Positions 37,344 to 46,373 of a stretch of DNA of 64,000 bases are shown in pieces (position 1 is the first letter of the stretch; each line of letters opens with the position of its first letter). The DNA comes from Sulfurimonas gotlandica GD1. Lineage in GTDB: Bacteria > Campylobacterota > Campylobacteria > Campylobacterales > Sulfurimonadaceae. The notes under the pieces are model-generated. The model was not told where the DNA came from, searched no databases, and saw only the letters and a list, made by a program, of their open reading frames with translations. Where the stretch lies: contig NZ_AFRZ01000001.1 of NCBI RefSeq assembly GCF_000242915.1, forward strand, positions 1,240,001 through 1,304,000. The letters are read 5' to 3'. A program made the position numbers and the translations under genes.

Positions 37344-39131
37344 CTAGATTGTTTTATTATGTTCTATCAAATATTTTGTCATATCTTCAATAGATAAAGG
37401 ACGTGAATAGTAGTAACCTTGAATAAACTGACAACCATTTTGCAAGATAAAATTTTTCTGCTTCTCCGTCTCTACACCTTCAGCAATTACCTTAAGGTTC
37501 AAACTGCTACAAAGGCTGATAATAGTCTTTGTTATCGCTGCATCATCAGCATCTTGAGGTAGATCTTTAATAAATGATCTGTCTATCTTTAGTTTGTCAA
37601 TAGGGAGTCTTTTAAGGTAAGCCAGTGAAGAATAACCTGTTCCAAAATCATCAATAGCAATAGAAATGCCTAAATCACTCAATTTTTGTAGAGTCTCTAT
37701 AGAGGCTTCAGGGTTATTCATAATCTGATTTTCTGTTAGTTCAAACTCTATATTTTTATATGAGCAATCTTCACAATCAAGTATATTTTCAATAAACTCT
37801 ATAAAATCATTTTCTTCTATTTGCTTAATAGCCAAGTTTAGTGCAAGTTTTCCAGGATTAAGACCAGCTTTGTCCCACTTTTTAAACTGAGTAAGTGCTT
37901 TTTTCATTACAAGTCTGTCTAGTTGAACAATCATTCCTGTGATTTCAGCAAGAGGAATAAATTTATCCGGATAGATAAAGCCCATTATTGGATGCTCCCA
38001 TCTTACAAGAGCTTCCATACCAACTAATTTATTTTCTCTAGCATCTATCTGTGGTTGAAAATATACAACAAGTTCATCTTCTTCAAGAGCTTTTCTAAGT
38101 GCTGTTTCTAAAAATACTCTCTCAAATGCTCGCTCAGTCATTGCCTCATCATAAAAACAGTAAGTATTTCTTCCATCACCTTTGGCCTTGTACATAGCTG
38201 CATCTGCATTTTTTAAAAGTGAAGATGCACTGTTTCCATCATTTGGATAGACAGAAACACCTATACTCATACCTACATATAAAGTATGCCCATTTATTTC
38301 CATTGGCTCTTTTAGAGCCTCCATCCCACTTGTGATAATATCTGACATATCTTCTATATCGATAATATCATTAAGTATGATACAAAATTCATCTCCACCC
38401 AGTCTTGATAGTGTATCAGACTTTCTCATCTGATTTTTCATTCTGCGACTTACTTCAATTAAAACTTTATCACCTACGCCGTGACCTAAAGAGTCATTTA
38501 TCTCTTTAAAATGGTCTAAGTCTATAAAAAGTAAAGCTACTTTATTGTCGTATCTTTGCGCTATATTGATTGATTGTTGCAGTCTGTCCATAAATAGGAC
38601 ACGGTTTGGAAGATCAGTAAGCGAGTCATGGTTAGCTTGATATTCTAACTGTTCTCTCTGTTCATCAAGTATTTTGAGATTTTTTTCTAGATCTAGTTGT
38701 GTTTTTTTGAGGTTTGTTATATCGCGACCGGCACCAACTGTGCCAATTGTTTTCCCATCTTCATCATAAAAAGGGGCTTTATATACTTCTAGGTAGAGTA
38801 ATTCACCTTTTACATTGCCGTACTCTTCAAACTTCATAGCTTCACCATTCTCTATGACAACTTGATCAGAGTTAAAACATAGCTCACCAAATGTATGCCA
38901 GTTTAGTTTGTCACTATTAGCTTCTCTCTCTCTTAGGGCAAAAAAAACATCGCCCTTGCCAATAGGTTCATCTGTATCTTTTGCCATTAAAAGACCATCA
39001 CATATTGCTTTATTAGCATATAGATATTTGCCATTTAAGTCTTTAACCCATAGCATATCGGGTAGTTGTTGAGTTAAAAGTTTTAGTAATTCTGAGTTGT
39101 GTTCTTTGAGGTCAGAGAGTTTAAATGGCAT
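37344..39131 (-). CDS. PAS-GGDEF-EAL protein, both catalytic motifs present
   Basis: The 595-aa cytoplasmic protein has an N-terminal PAS domain (about 10-140, LPDMLWVKDLNGKYLYANKA), a GGDEF domain (about 165-325, NHDSLTDLPNRVLF and LSRLGGDEFCII) and an EAL domain (about 340-590). The latter keeps EALVRWEHP, ELTENQIM, IDDFGTGYSS, KIDRSFIK and VIAEGVET. It should be able to make and/or break cyclic-di-GMP, with PAS as sensor. It is a paralogue of the protein at 54.1-55.8 kb. The 243 bases upstream hold no other gene. Confidence 0.93.
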   Translation of the reverse strand: MPFKLSDLKEHNSELLKLLTQQLPDMLWVKDLNGKYLYANKAICDGLLMAKDTDEPIGKGDVFFALREREANSDKLNWHTFGELCFNSDQVVIENGEAMKFEEYGNVKGELLYLEVYKAPFYDEDGKTIGTVGAGRDITNLKKTQLDLEKNLKILDEQREQLEYQANHDSLTDLPNRVLFMDRLQQSINIAQRYDNKVALLFIDLDHFKEINDSLGHGVGDKVLIEVSRRMKNQMRKSDTLSRLGGDEFCIILNDIIDIEDMSDIITSGMEALKEPMEINGHTLYVGMSIGVSVYPNDGNSASSLLKNADAAMYKAKGDGRNTYCFYDEAMTERAFERVFLETALRKALEEDELVVYFQPQIDARENKLVGMEALVRWEHPIMGFIYPDKFIPLAEITGMIVQLDRLVMKKALTQFKKWDKAGLNPGKLALNLAIKQIEENDFIEFIENILDCEDCSYKNIEFELTENQIMNNPEASIETLQKLSDLGISIAIDDFGTGYSSLAYLKRLPIDKLKIDRSFIKDLPQDADDAAITKTIISLCSSLNLKVIAEGVETEKQKNFILQNGCQFIQGYYYSRPLSIEDMTKYLIEHNKTI

Positions 39132-39212
39132 AGAATGTCTCCAAAAATACTTTTTAAGGACATTCTACAGTAATTATTAAAAAATTGAAACTATATTACT
39201 CAAGCTTATATA

Positions 39213-40139
39213 TTAAAATCTTCTTTTATAGCCATGACAGTACGGTAGAGAGCCTTTTTTATTGTAATAATTCTGATGACCTTCATCGGCTTTGTAAAAC
39301 TCTTGCTTGTCTAATATTTTTGTCGCTACATTAAAACCATTTGTTTCAAGTTGAGCTATAAGTTTACGAATAGTGTTTTTCTCATTATCATTATTTACAA
39401 AAACAGCTGATAGATATTGTGACCCTATATCTGGACCTTGACCGTTTGTCTGAGTTGGATCGTGAATCTCAAAGAAAGTTTTTGCAACCTGCTCATAAGA
39501 TATTTTACTTTTGTCATAGATAACTTCAACAGCTTCCAAGTGACCGGTTCTACCGCTAACTACTTCATAATAGCCTGGATTTTTAACATGTCCACCCATA
39601 AAACCTGAATGTACTTCTTTTACACCATCTAGCTTTTCCAAGTAGTACTCGACTCCCCAAAAACATCCACCTGCAAAATATGCGTAAGACATATTGTTAT
39701 CTTTGGCATCGGGAGTCGTATCTAATTTTATTGAGATAGAGTTTACGCAGTGTCTAGTGTTTTTATCAGTAAAACCTTCACCTTCAAAAACATGACCCAA
39801 GTGTCCGCCACATGTAGCACAGACTATCTCAACACGTCTGCCGTCGGCATCTGGAACTCTTTTTACAGCTCCAGGGATTGCATCGTCAAAACTTGGCCAA
39901 CCACAGTTTGAGTTAAACTTGTCGCTTGATTTGTAGAGTGGTGTCTCACAGATTTTACATGTATAAGTGCCATTTGATTTCTCATTTGTGTATTTACCAC
40001 TATACGGTGCTTCCGTACCTTTGTGAATAAGTACATATTTCTCTTCATCGCTAAGTTGTTCTATTTTGCCTGTCCAAGGCTTTAAATCCATTGCATTCAT
40101 AGTTGTTATCAATAGTATGAAAGATATAAAAAGCTTCAT
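39213..40139 (-). CDS. msrBA: Periplasmic MsrB-MsrA methionine sulfoxide reductase fusion
   Basis: Repairs both R- and S-epimers of methionine sulfoxide. 308 aa: signal peptide (1-16), MsrB domain (about 20-140) with zinc cysteines 61, 64, 107 and 110 and catalytic Cys131 (RHCVNS), then MsrA (about 150-305) with GCFWG, catalytic Cys159. The domain order B then A is reversed against the common MsrA-MsrB fusions. Export implies a periplasmic electron donor, such as a membrane thiol carrier, but none is adjacent. Resolving cysteines for MsrA are not obvious apart from CHGYKR near the end. Confidence 0.93.
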   Translation of the reverse strand: MKLFISFILLITTMNAMDLKPWTGKIEQLSDEEKYVLIHKGTEAPYSGKYTNEKSNGTYTCKICETPLYKSSDKFNSNCGWPSFDDAIPGAVKRVPDADGRRVEIVCATCGGHLGHVFEGEGFTDKNTRHCVNSISIKLDTTPDAKDNNMSYAYFAGGCFWGVEYYLEKLDGVKEVHSGFMGGHVKNPGYYEVVSGRTGHLEAVEVIYDKSKISYEQVAKTFFEIHDPTQTNGQGPDIGSQYLSAVFVNNDNEKNTIRKLIAQLETNGFNVATKILDKQEFYKADEGHQNYYNKKGSLPYCHGYKRRF

Positions 40140-40187
40140 ACTGTGCTCCTCGTATTTATATTTACTACTATTATAAAGATTTTAGGA

Positions 40188-41162
40188 TTAAACATACTCA
40201 TGGAAATAATTGATGATTCTTTCTTCAAGCCAGTATTTAGGTTTTAAAGGAGTTCCTTCTAGAAAACCGACGTGTCCACCGTTTTGGTAAATTTCAAGTT
40301 TAACGTAAGGTGAAATCTCATCTTCTTTTGGAAGTATTTCCGGTGTTGTAAATGGATCATCAATAGAGTGAATAAGAAGTGTGTTTGTTTTAATATGTTT
40401 TAAGAATTGTTTTGAGCTTGATTTTGTGTAGTAGTCCTGTGCAGATGCGAAGCCGTGAATGGGTGCAGTATAAGCATCGTCAAACTCCCAGAAAGTAGAG
40501 AGTTTTTTCACATCTTTTTTTTCTAAATTGATAAGGGATTTCATATCGTGTGTTTTATATTTTTGCTCTAGTGATCTGTTTAAATCTTTTAGAAGTAGAT
40601 GCTGATAAACTCTTGAAAAGCCACGGCTCATTTGATTGGAACAAACGTCTAACTGTAGTGGTGCTGAAACAGAAACGGCTGCAGTTATAGGAGATGCATC
40701 CGCAGTTTCACCTAATAGTTTTAGCAAAACATTACCTCCCAAAGAGTAACCAACAGCAAAGATTTTAGAGTCGGTATATCTGTTTTGCAGACTCTTTATA
40801 AACTCCATTGCATCATCAGTTTTACCGCTATGGTAGGAGTTTGCTTTTATGTTCATTACACCAGAAGAACTGCGAAAATGTACAACTACACTGTCGTATC
40901 CGTTTTTATCTAACTCCCTCATTGTTCCTAATATATATGGAGATTTGTAAGAACCGGTTAGACCGTGAAAAAGTAAAACAATTGGTTTGCTGTTTGTTAT
41001 ATCTCTTTTGTTATACCAGTAGCACTCTATAAAATCTCCATCACTTAGCTCAAATTTTTCTATGTCAAAAGTATGATTTGGAATTTTTCTAAATATAGAT
41101 GCATATAGAGTCTGGACGTGTCTGTTTTTTAGTAAAAAATTGGGAGTGAATAAGTTGCTCAT
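40188..41162 (-). CDS. YheT-family alpha/beta hydrolase
   Basis: The 324-aa protein begins with the YheT-like FTPNFLLKNRHVQTLYAS and carries the nucleophile elbow GYSLGGNVLLK, the oxyanion stretch LLFHGLTGSYKSPY, an acid residue in SIDDPFTTPE and the catalytic His in GGHVGFLEG. No signal peptide. An esterase or lipase of unknown substrate. Divergent from nrdB. Confidence 0.9.
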   Translation of the reverse strand: MSNLFTPNFLLKNRHVQTLYASIFRKIPNHTFDIEKFELSDGDFIECYWYNKRDITNSKPIVLLFHGLTGSYKSPYILGTMRELDKNGYDSVVVHFRSSSGVMNIKANSYHSGKTDDAMEFIKSLQNRYTDSKIFAVGYSLGGNVLLKLLGETADASPITAAVSVSAPLQLDVCSNQMSRGFSRVYQHLLLKDLNRSLEQKYKTHDMKSLINLEKKDVKKLSTFWEFDDAYTAPIHGFASAQDYYTKSSSKQFLKHIKTNTLLIHSIDDPFTTPEILPKEDEISPYVKLEIYQNGGHVGFLEGTPLKPKYWLEERIINYFHEYV

Positions 41163-41217
41163 AATGAAATCATAACGAACATTTTTAAAATTTATGAAAA
41201 CAAAATATTCAGATGGC

Positions 41218-41223
41218 TATAAT
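41218..41223 (+). promoter_or_regulatory. nrdB promoter -10 box
   Basis: TATAAT about 30 bases before the nrdB ATG in the 91-base gap between the divergent hydrolase gene and nrdB. No clear -35 box, common in this class of bacteria. Confidence 0.5.
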
Positions 41224-41253
41224 GATAGACTTTATAAAAAATGGTAGGTCGTT

Positions 41254-42276
41254 ATGAAAAGAAAAAATATATATAATCCAGATTCTAAAGAGAATGTGAA
41301 TGACAGAAAAGTATTTGGCGGAGATCCGACAGGTATATTTGAGTTAAACAACATCAAGTATCAGTGGGCATATAATCTTTGGGAAGTGATGCTAAACAAC
41401 ACTTGGTTTCCAAAAGAAGTTGATATGACTCGTGATGTTAATGACTACAAAAATCTTACAGAAAATGAAAAAACAGCTTACGATAAGGCTCTTTCCCAGT
41501 TAATTTTTATGGACTCACTACAAACAAATAATCTTATTGATAACGTAAACCCATATGTGACTTCTCCAGAAATTAATCTTATACTTGTTCGTCAATCATT
41601 TGAAGAAGCACTTCACTCACAATCTTACGCTGTAATGGTTGATAGCATCTCTACAAACTCGGCTGAGATTTATGACCTTTGGCGTCGTGATATGATGCTA
41701 AAGGGTAAAAATGATGCAATTGCAAGAGTTTACCAAGAACTTGCAGCTAACCCAACAGAACACAACTTTGTAAAAGCATGTTTTGCAAACCAGATTCTAG
41801 AAGGTATCTACTTCTACAGTGGTTTTACTTACATCTATACTCTTGCACGTTCAGGTAAGATGCTAGGAAGTGCGCAGATGATTCGTTTTATTCAAAGAGA
41901 TGAAGTAACTCACCTTGTACTGTTCCAAAATCTAATCAACACTCTTAGAAAAGAGAGACCGGATCTTTTTACTGACAAGTTAAAAGAAGAAGTTATAGCT
42001 ATGTTTAAAGAGGCTGTTCAACTGGAAAGTGAATGGGGTAAATATATTACTCAAGGGCAAATACTTGGGCTTACAAACGATATAGTTGAGCAATATATTA
42101 AATTCCTAGCAGATGAGAGACTTACTGCTGTTGGGTTTGAAAAACTTTATAATGTAACTAATCCAATAAAATGGGTTGATGATTTCGCAAAATTTAATGA
42201 TCAAAAAACTAACTTCTTTGAAGGAACTGTAACTAATTACTCAAAGGGTAGTTTAACTTTTGATGAGGATTTTTAG
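41254..42276 (+). CDS. nrdB: Ribonucleoside-diphosphate reductase, class I beta subunit
   Basis: Supplies the radical for NrdA. 340 aa. Metal ligands and radical site are visible: Asp in [16 protein letters not shown] in which Glu, His and the radical Tyr have the ExxHxxxY spacing of class Ia, and EGIYFYSGF and RDEVTHL for the second iron pair. The C-terminal tail LTFDEDF is the part that docks on NrdA. Partner nrdA is 22 kb away. pcm, next to nrdB in Helicobacter, lies a few kb downstream here. Confidence 0.97.
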   Translation: MKRKNIYNPDSKENVNDRKVFGGDPTGIFELNNIKYQWAYNLWEVMLNNTWFPKEVDMTRDVNDYKNLTENEKTAYDKALSQLIFMDSLQTNNLIDNVNPYVTSPEINLILVRQSFEEALHSQSYAVMVDSISTNSAEIYDLWRRDMMLKGKNDAIARVYQELAANPTEHNFVKACFANQILEGIYFYSGFTYIYTLARSGKMLGSAQMIRFIQRDEVTHLVLFQNLINTLRKERPDLFTDKLKEEVIAMFKEAVQLESEWGKYITQGQILGLTNDIVEQYIKFLADERLTAVGFEKLYNVTNPIKWVDDFAKFNDQKTNFFEGTVTNYSKGSLTFDEDF

Positions 42277-42956
42277 TCGTTCTTAGCCATCTCATCCTTA
42301 AGAGCTTTAAATAGCACTTTATGGGTGTAGCGACTAAAGATATACTTTTTAGCATTAAAAAGTGTATCTAGCATAATCTTCCATAGTGTTGAAAAATTTT
42401 CATCACTCCTCACACTACACAACTGACCCTGTATTTGATGCTCAAGTTCAGATAGAGCTTTTGCGTGATGTACATATTGTTTAATAATACTGCACTCAAT
42501 ACCAATTTCTTGAAACTTTTCTATAAGCCTAATAATAGAAGCCTCTTTGTCTGTATAATCATCACTACTTATTGGCACAAGAATACCATCTTCTAAAAGC
42601 TGTTCTAAAAGTTCACTTTCAAAACCGTAATGCTCAATAAATTCTTCTTTAGTGTAGTGTTGTGCGCCAGCAGGGATATCACTAAGAGTCTGCATCAAAG
42701 GTGCAAGCATGGAAAAAGAACTCGATAGTGATTGATTTTTATGTTGCAAGGCAGTCTTTATCTGCTCATTTGAACTGCCCATTTCTGTTTGCATATATTT
42801 TATATATTTAATAAGTTCTATATGTTCATCATTGTATCTGTGAACATTAGATTTGATTTTTTTAGCTTCGGGCAGTAAACCCTCTCTGATGTAGTACAAA
42901 ATCGTAGATTTTGGTACATTTGTCGATGCTACTAATTCTGATATTTTATATTCCAA
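42273..42956 (-). CDS. MerR-family transcriptional regulator
   Basis: The 227-aa protein starts [33 protein letters not shown], a classic MerR winged helix (residues 1-70), followed by a dimerisation helix and a longer C-terminal region (about 90-227) of unknown ligand specificity, with cysteines in IECSIIK and QLCSVR. Divergent from the AhpD-like and DsrE-like genes; a long dyad fills the shared promoter region, so autoregulation and control of those genes is inferred. Four-base overlap with the nrdB end. Confidence 0.88.
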   Translation of the reverse strand: MEYKISELVASTNVPKSTILYYIREGLLPEAKKIKSNVHRYNDEHIELIKYIKYMQTEMGSSNEQIKTALQHKNQSLSSSFSMLAPLMQTLSDIPAGAQHYTKEEFIEHYGFESELLEQLLEDGILVPISSDDYTDKEASIIRLIEKFQEIGIECSIIKQYVHHAKALSELEHQIQGQLCSVRSDENFSTLWKIMLDTLFNAKKYIFSRYTHKVLFKALKDEMAKND

Positions 42957-42994
42957 TTATTAATCCTATTAATACTGATATAAGAATTATACCC

Positions 42995-43038
42995 TATAAT
43001 TTTAACGCTAAGTTCAGCTTAACGTTTTTAAAATTATA
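42995..43038. promoter_or_regulatory. Long imperfect dyad with two facing -10 boxes
   Basis: Outer arms TATAATTTT (42995-43003) and AAAATTATA (43030-43038) and inner arms AACGCTAAG (43004-43012) and CTTAACGTT (43018-43026) make a dyad interrupted by three bases. Each outer arm carries TATAAT, one per strand, so the MerR gene and the AhpD-like gene would have symmetric promoters facing across the inner operator. Confidence 0.6.
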
Positions 43039-43066
43039 ACTGTAATAACAAAAATAAGGAAAAAAT

Positions 43067-43597
43067 ATGGCACATATTAAACTACCGGAATTTGAAGATA
43101 TGAGTCCTGCTATTCAAGATAAAGCAAGACCTATACTGGAAAAGACAGGAAAACTGGGCGAGATATTTAAACTTTTGGCAATTGATGAGAAAGTATATTT
43201 TGCAACTGATGTAATGATTCAAAAGTATCTGCTTGATGAGACTTCACTCTCTTACGATATTAAGGAATCCATAGCGCTCCTAATCTCAGTAGAAAACGGC
43301 TGTAAGATGTGTGTAGATGTACATAAGGGCATTGCAAAAATGCTTGGTCTATCAGATGAGAGAATCGAAGAAGTACTTCAAGGCGTAGATGCTATTCACA
43401 CAAGTGATGAAGAAAAAGCACTTCTAAACTTCTGTATCAAAGCTTCTAAGAAAGATAATTACAAGGTTTTAAAAGAAGATATAGATGCACTTAAAGATAT
43501 GGGTTATAGTGATACTCAGATAATTGAGGCCGTAGCAATTACTGGCTACTTTAACTATATAAATACTCTTTCAAATGTTTTTGCTCTAGGTCTATGA
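43067..43597 (+). CDS. AhpD-like / carboxymuconolactone decarboxylase family protein
   Basis: The 176-aa helical protein contains the AhpD signature CKMCVDVHKG (Cys79, Cys82, His86), the pattern of alkylhydroperoxidase-type proteins that use the cysteine pair to reduce peroxides or carry electrons. The length fits this superfamily. It is the first gene after the MerR dyad and overlaps the DsrE-like gene by four bases. Function as a stress-responsive thiol peroxidase is inferred. Confidence 0.9.
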   Translation: MAHIKLPEFEDMSPAIQDKARPILEKTGKLGEIFKLLAIDEKVYFATDVMIQKYLLDETSLSYDIKESIALLISVENGCKMCVDVHKGIAKMLGLSDERIEEVLQGVDAIHTSDEEKALLNFCIKASKKDNYKVLKEDIDALKDMGYSDTQIIEAVAITGYFNYINTLSNVFALGL

Positions 43598-44043
43598 TGA
43601 AAAATATATTTATACTGTTTTTTGTGCTTTTTTCAAGTCTTCAAGCAAAAGAGTACAAAGCTGTTTTTGATTGTAGCTCAGGGAATGCTCACTACATCAA
43701 AACTCGTATGTGGCTGATTGACAAGACTATGAGTATGATAGAAGAACGTGGGGATAAAGTAAATTTTGCCATTACTCTTCATGGCTCTTGCGTACCTATG
43801 ATATCTAAAGAGTTTGATTTTATAGTTCCAGATAAGGATCTTGAAGATACACAAAAAGCACATGATTATTTAAAAGATTTGGCGACAAAAAGAGGTGTTA
43901 AGGTCATAGTATGTGCGATGAGTCTTGCATCTAATGCAATAGCTAGAAAAGATGTAGTTGATTTCGTTGATATTTCACCTAATAGCTTCATAGATACTAT
44001 CGGCTTGCAAAATGATGGTTATGCGCTTATGACATTTAAGTAA
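43594..44043 (+). CDS. Periplasmic DsrE/DsrF-like protein
   Basis: 149 aa with a signal peptide (about 1-18, SSLQAKEY) followed by an alpha/beta fold of the DsrE kind: KAVFDCSSGNAHYIKTRMW, VNFAITLHGSCVPMI, KRGVKVIVCAMSLASNAI. Three cysteines line up with those that carry sulfur in some DsrE proteins, but the family is broad. Coupled to the AhpD-like gene by ATG overlap, so a thiol or sulfur role is suggested. Confidence 0.8.
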   Translation: MMKNIFILFFVLFSSLQAKEYKAVFDCSSGNAHYIKTRMWLIDKTMSMIEERGDKVNFAITLHGSCVPMISKEFDFIVPDKDLEDTQKAHDYLKDLATKRGVKVIVCAMSLASNAIARKDVVDFVDISPNSFIDTIGLQNDGYALMTFK

Positions 44044-44068
44044 ATTTTTTATATTAAGAAGGTCACAA

Positions 44069-44872
44069 ATGGTAAAGGAGATTACAAAATATCCAACAAA
44101 ACCAAGTTTAGAGTTTGGTGCTAACGTTAGGTTTTTTAATGATGAGTTATTCGCATTGATTCAAGACCTAAAAGACACGATAGAAGTGAATAGCTTAGAT
44201 GCACTTGCAGCATTTCAGATAGGTTCTCCTCTTAGTGTCATTGTAGTTAAAAAAGGTGGAGAGTTTTTAGAGCTTATAAACCCAAGAGTCCTAAAAAGAG
44301 AAGGCAGTGTTGAGCCTGTAGAGACTACTGCTTATTTTCCAGGGATGAGTGCTAAGACAAAGAGGTATGAGAAGATAACTCTGATGTATGAAGATAGAGA
44401 TGCTACTCAGAAGTTTTTAGAAGCTGATGGAGAGTTGGCGATAACGCTTCAGAGAAAAGTAGACTATACCTTTGGTTCTCACTTTAGATTTAGACTAGAT
44501 AAAGATGAACAAAAACTTTTTGACTCTAAGCTTGAGTTTGGCACAGATGCTATCACTAAGAATGACTGCCCTACAGTTTTCAAGAGAGATAGAATACTTC
44601 AAGTGTTTAAGTTTCTTTTTGTTTTTGGACTTCTTGGAGTAATGGCTGGCTTTTTTGTAAGTGAAGATAACTTATCGATTTTAGTGAGTACTGAAAACTA
44701 TATCATGGCATCTATGCTTGGACTTGTTGTTGCCTACTTCTTTTATGCCCAATATGAAGGTAGACAGTACAAGCACTGTACATCTTGTCAGATAGGAAAT
44801 ATTATCGGGACTTGTATAATCTCACTACTAAAACTGTTAGCTTTGTTTTTAGCGAGTTATTTTTTACTATAG
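44069..44872 (+). CDS. Peptide-deformylase-like domain, catalytically degenerate, fused to a membrane domain
   Basis: Residues 1-150 follow the deformylase layout: SLDALAAFQIGSP (42-54) for motif I GxGLAAxQIG, ELINPRVL, ETTAYFPG (85-92) for motif II EGCLSxP, and LQRKVDYTFG (127-136) for motif III QHExDHLxG. The metal ligand Cys and both His, and the catalytic Glu, are all replaced. Residues about 177-197, 212-227 and 243-267 are transmembrane helices with a CTSC pair (Cys237, Cys240) between the second and third. A working deformylase is excluded; it may be a binding or sensory membrane protein. I know of no named family with this fusion. Confidence 0.7.
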   Translation: MVKEITKYPTKPSLEFGANVRFFNDELFALIQDLKDTIEVNSLDALAAFQIGSPLSVIVVKKGGEFLELINPRVLKREGSVEPVETTAYFPGMSAKTKRYEKITLMYEDRDATQKFLEADGELAITLQRKVDYTFGSHFRFRLDKDEQKLFDSKLEFGTDAITKNDCPTVFKRDRILQVFKFLFVFGLLGVMAGFFVSEDNLSILVSTENYIMASMLGLVVAYFFYAQYEGRQYKHCTSCQIGNIIGTCIISLLKLLALFLASYFLL

Positions 44873-44917
44873 AGTTAAGATATAATTGTAATCTAAATTT
44901 ATTTTTGGAGAAAGATT

Positions 44918-45670
44918 ATTAACTCAAATAACGCAAATAACGAGAGTGAGTATAAGCTCTGCTCGCTTCTCTTTGATACAGTTACCCCTGACTATAACAC
45001 TAACTTGCAAACACTGCTAAATCTTATAGATAAAACATCAGAAAAGTCCATTATCGTTGCTCCGGAAGTCTGTCTTACAAGTTATGACTATGATAATTTT
45101 GATGAAGCTCTAGAGTTTGCTCATGTAGCAAATAAGGCACTAAAAAAAGCATCACACAATAAGATAATCATTTTAACTATGATGGAAAAACGTGATGGCG
45201 AGGTATTTAACTTTGCCAAGATCTTTCACAATGGCAGAGTAGTCTATGAGAGAGCAAAAGCGAGACTATTTCGTTTTGGAGATGAGCATAAGTACATGAG
45301 TGAGGGAACAAATGAACCTATTGAAATAGTAGAAGTAGATGGTGTCAAGATTGGAATCCTAATTTGCTTTGAACTTCGTTTTAAAGATCTGTGGCAAAAG
45401 CTTGAAGGCTCAGATGTGATTGCCGTTCCTTCTTGGTGGGGAGTTTTAAGAATTGAGCACTTTGAAGTTCTTACCCAAGCACTAGCTATTATAAATCAGT
45501 GCTATGTAGTTGCCAGTGATTCACTAAATGCTGATTGTACTAAAATGAGTGGAATAATCACTCCTCATGGCAAAGCAGAGAGAAACGGGAATAAGCCTTG
45601 CTTAGAAGTAGAATATAGCAAAAGAGAAATCAGCATTATGAGAAAATATATGGATGTGGGAATAAAATAA
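44918..45670 (+). CDS. Carbon-nitrogen hydrolase (nitrilase superfamily), probable ATT start
   Basis: Hydrolyses an amide or nitrile-type bond; substrate unknown. With the ATT at 44918 the protein has 250 aa and the catalytic triad Glu50 (VAPEVC), Lys114 (ERAKARLF) and Cys150 (LICFELRF). The frame contains no ATG, GTG or TTG before 45005; the TTG there would cut the first beta strand YKLCSLLFD. GGAGAAAG lies seven bases before the ATT. ATT starts are rare but known, as in infC. Four bases of spacing to pcm, so coupled. Confidence 0.8.
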   Translation: MNSNNANNESEYKLCSLLFDTVTPDYNTNLQTLLNLIDKTSEKSIIVAPEVCLTSYDYDNFDEALEFAHVANKALKKASHNKIIILTMMEKRDGEVFNFAKIFHNGRVVYERAKARLFRFGDEHKYMSEGTNEPIEIVEVDGVKIGILICFELRFKDLWQKLEGSDVIAVPSWWGVLRIEHFEVLTQALAIINQCYVVASDSLNADCTKMSGIITPHGKAERNGNKPCLEVEYSKREISIMRKYMDVGIK

Positions 45671-45671
45671 C

Positions 45672-46310
45672 TTGGACAGAATTACAGCAACTAAAACAGC
45701 AAGACTGGCAAATGAGTGCCACCAAAAATTTAGTCTTAGTGATGAAGTAAAACAAGCCATCGCTAACACTAACAGAGAGAAGTTTGTTCCAACAGGTTTT
45801 AAGCATAATGCTTATAAGCTAGATGCACTGCCTATGGGTTCAGCTCAATGGATAAGTTCACCTCTGACGGTTGCAAAGATGACTCAGTATTTAGAGCCCA
45901 AAGGTGCAGACAGAGTTCTAGAAGTTGGCTGTGGAAGCGGGTATCAAGCAGCAGTCCTCTCTCATCTGTTTCGTGGTGTTTTTACAATCGAGCGCATCGA
46001 ATCACTGATGATAGAAGCAAAAACTAGATTTAGAGACTTAAAGATTAATAATATCCATACGAGAACCGATGATGGACAAAACGGCTGGATACAGTACGCT
46101 CCATATGACAGAATCCTCTTCTCCGCATCTACAAAAAAAGTTCCTCAGAAATTATTTGACCAGCTATCAGATGGTGGTATCTTGGTAGCTCCAATAGAGA
46201 TAGGCTCCAAGCAAGTTATTACAAGTTTTAAAAAAAGAGGCTCAAGTATAGAAGTGACCGAACTTGAAGCATGTGACTTTGTTCCGGTTTTAGATGGAGT
46301 ACAAAAATAA
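45672..46310 (+). CDS. pcm: Protein-L-isoaspartate O-methyltransferase
   Basis: Repairs isoaspartyl residues in aged proteins by SAM-dependent methylation. 212 aa, TTG start directly after the nitrilase stop. Motif I VLEVGCGSGYQAAVLSHL, the post-I ERIESLM, and MGSAQWISSPLTVAKM match the PCMT family. In Helicobacter pcm adjoins nrdB; here several genes separate them. Confidence 0.94.
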   Translation: MDRITATKTARLANECHQKFSLSDEVKQAIANTNREKFVPTGFKHNAYKLDALPMGSAQWISSPLTVAKMTQYLEPKGADRVLEVGCGSGYQAAVLSHLFRGVFTIERIESLMIEAKTRFRDLKINNIHTRTDDGQNGWIQYAPYDRILFSASTKKVPQKLFDQLSDGGILVAPIEIGSKQVITSFKKRGSSIEVTELEACDFVPVLDGVQK

Positions 46311-46373
46311 CATAAACAAACATAAAGCACTGTTTTATTTAGATAATGATATTATAAAACAAAAGGATGTGCC

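Noticed and set aside
44069-44872. Calling this gene a peptide deformylase (def)
   Set aside because: The Cys and both His metal ligands and the catalytic Glu are replaced, and a membrane domain follows.
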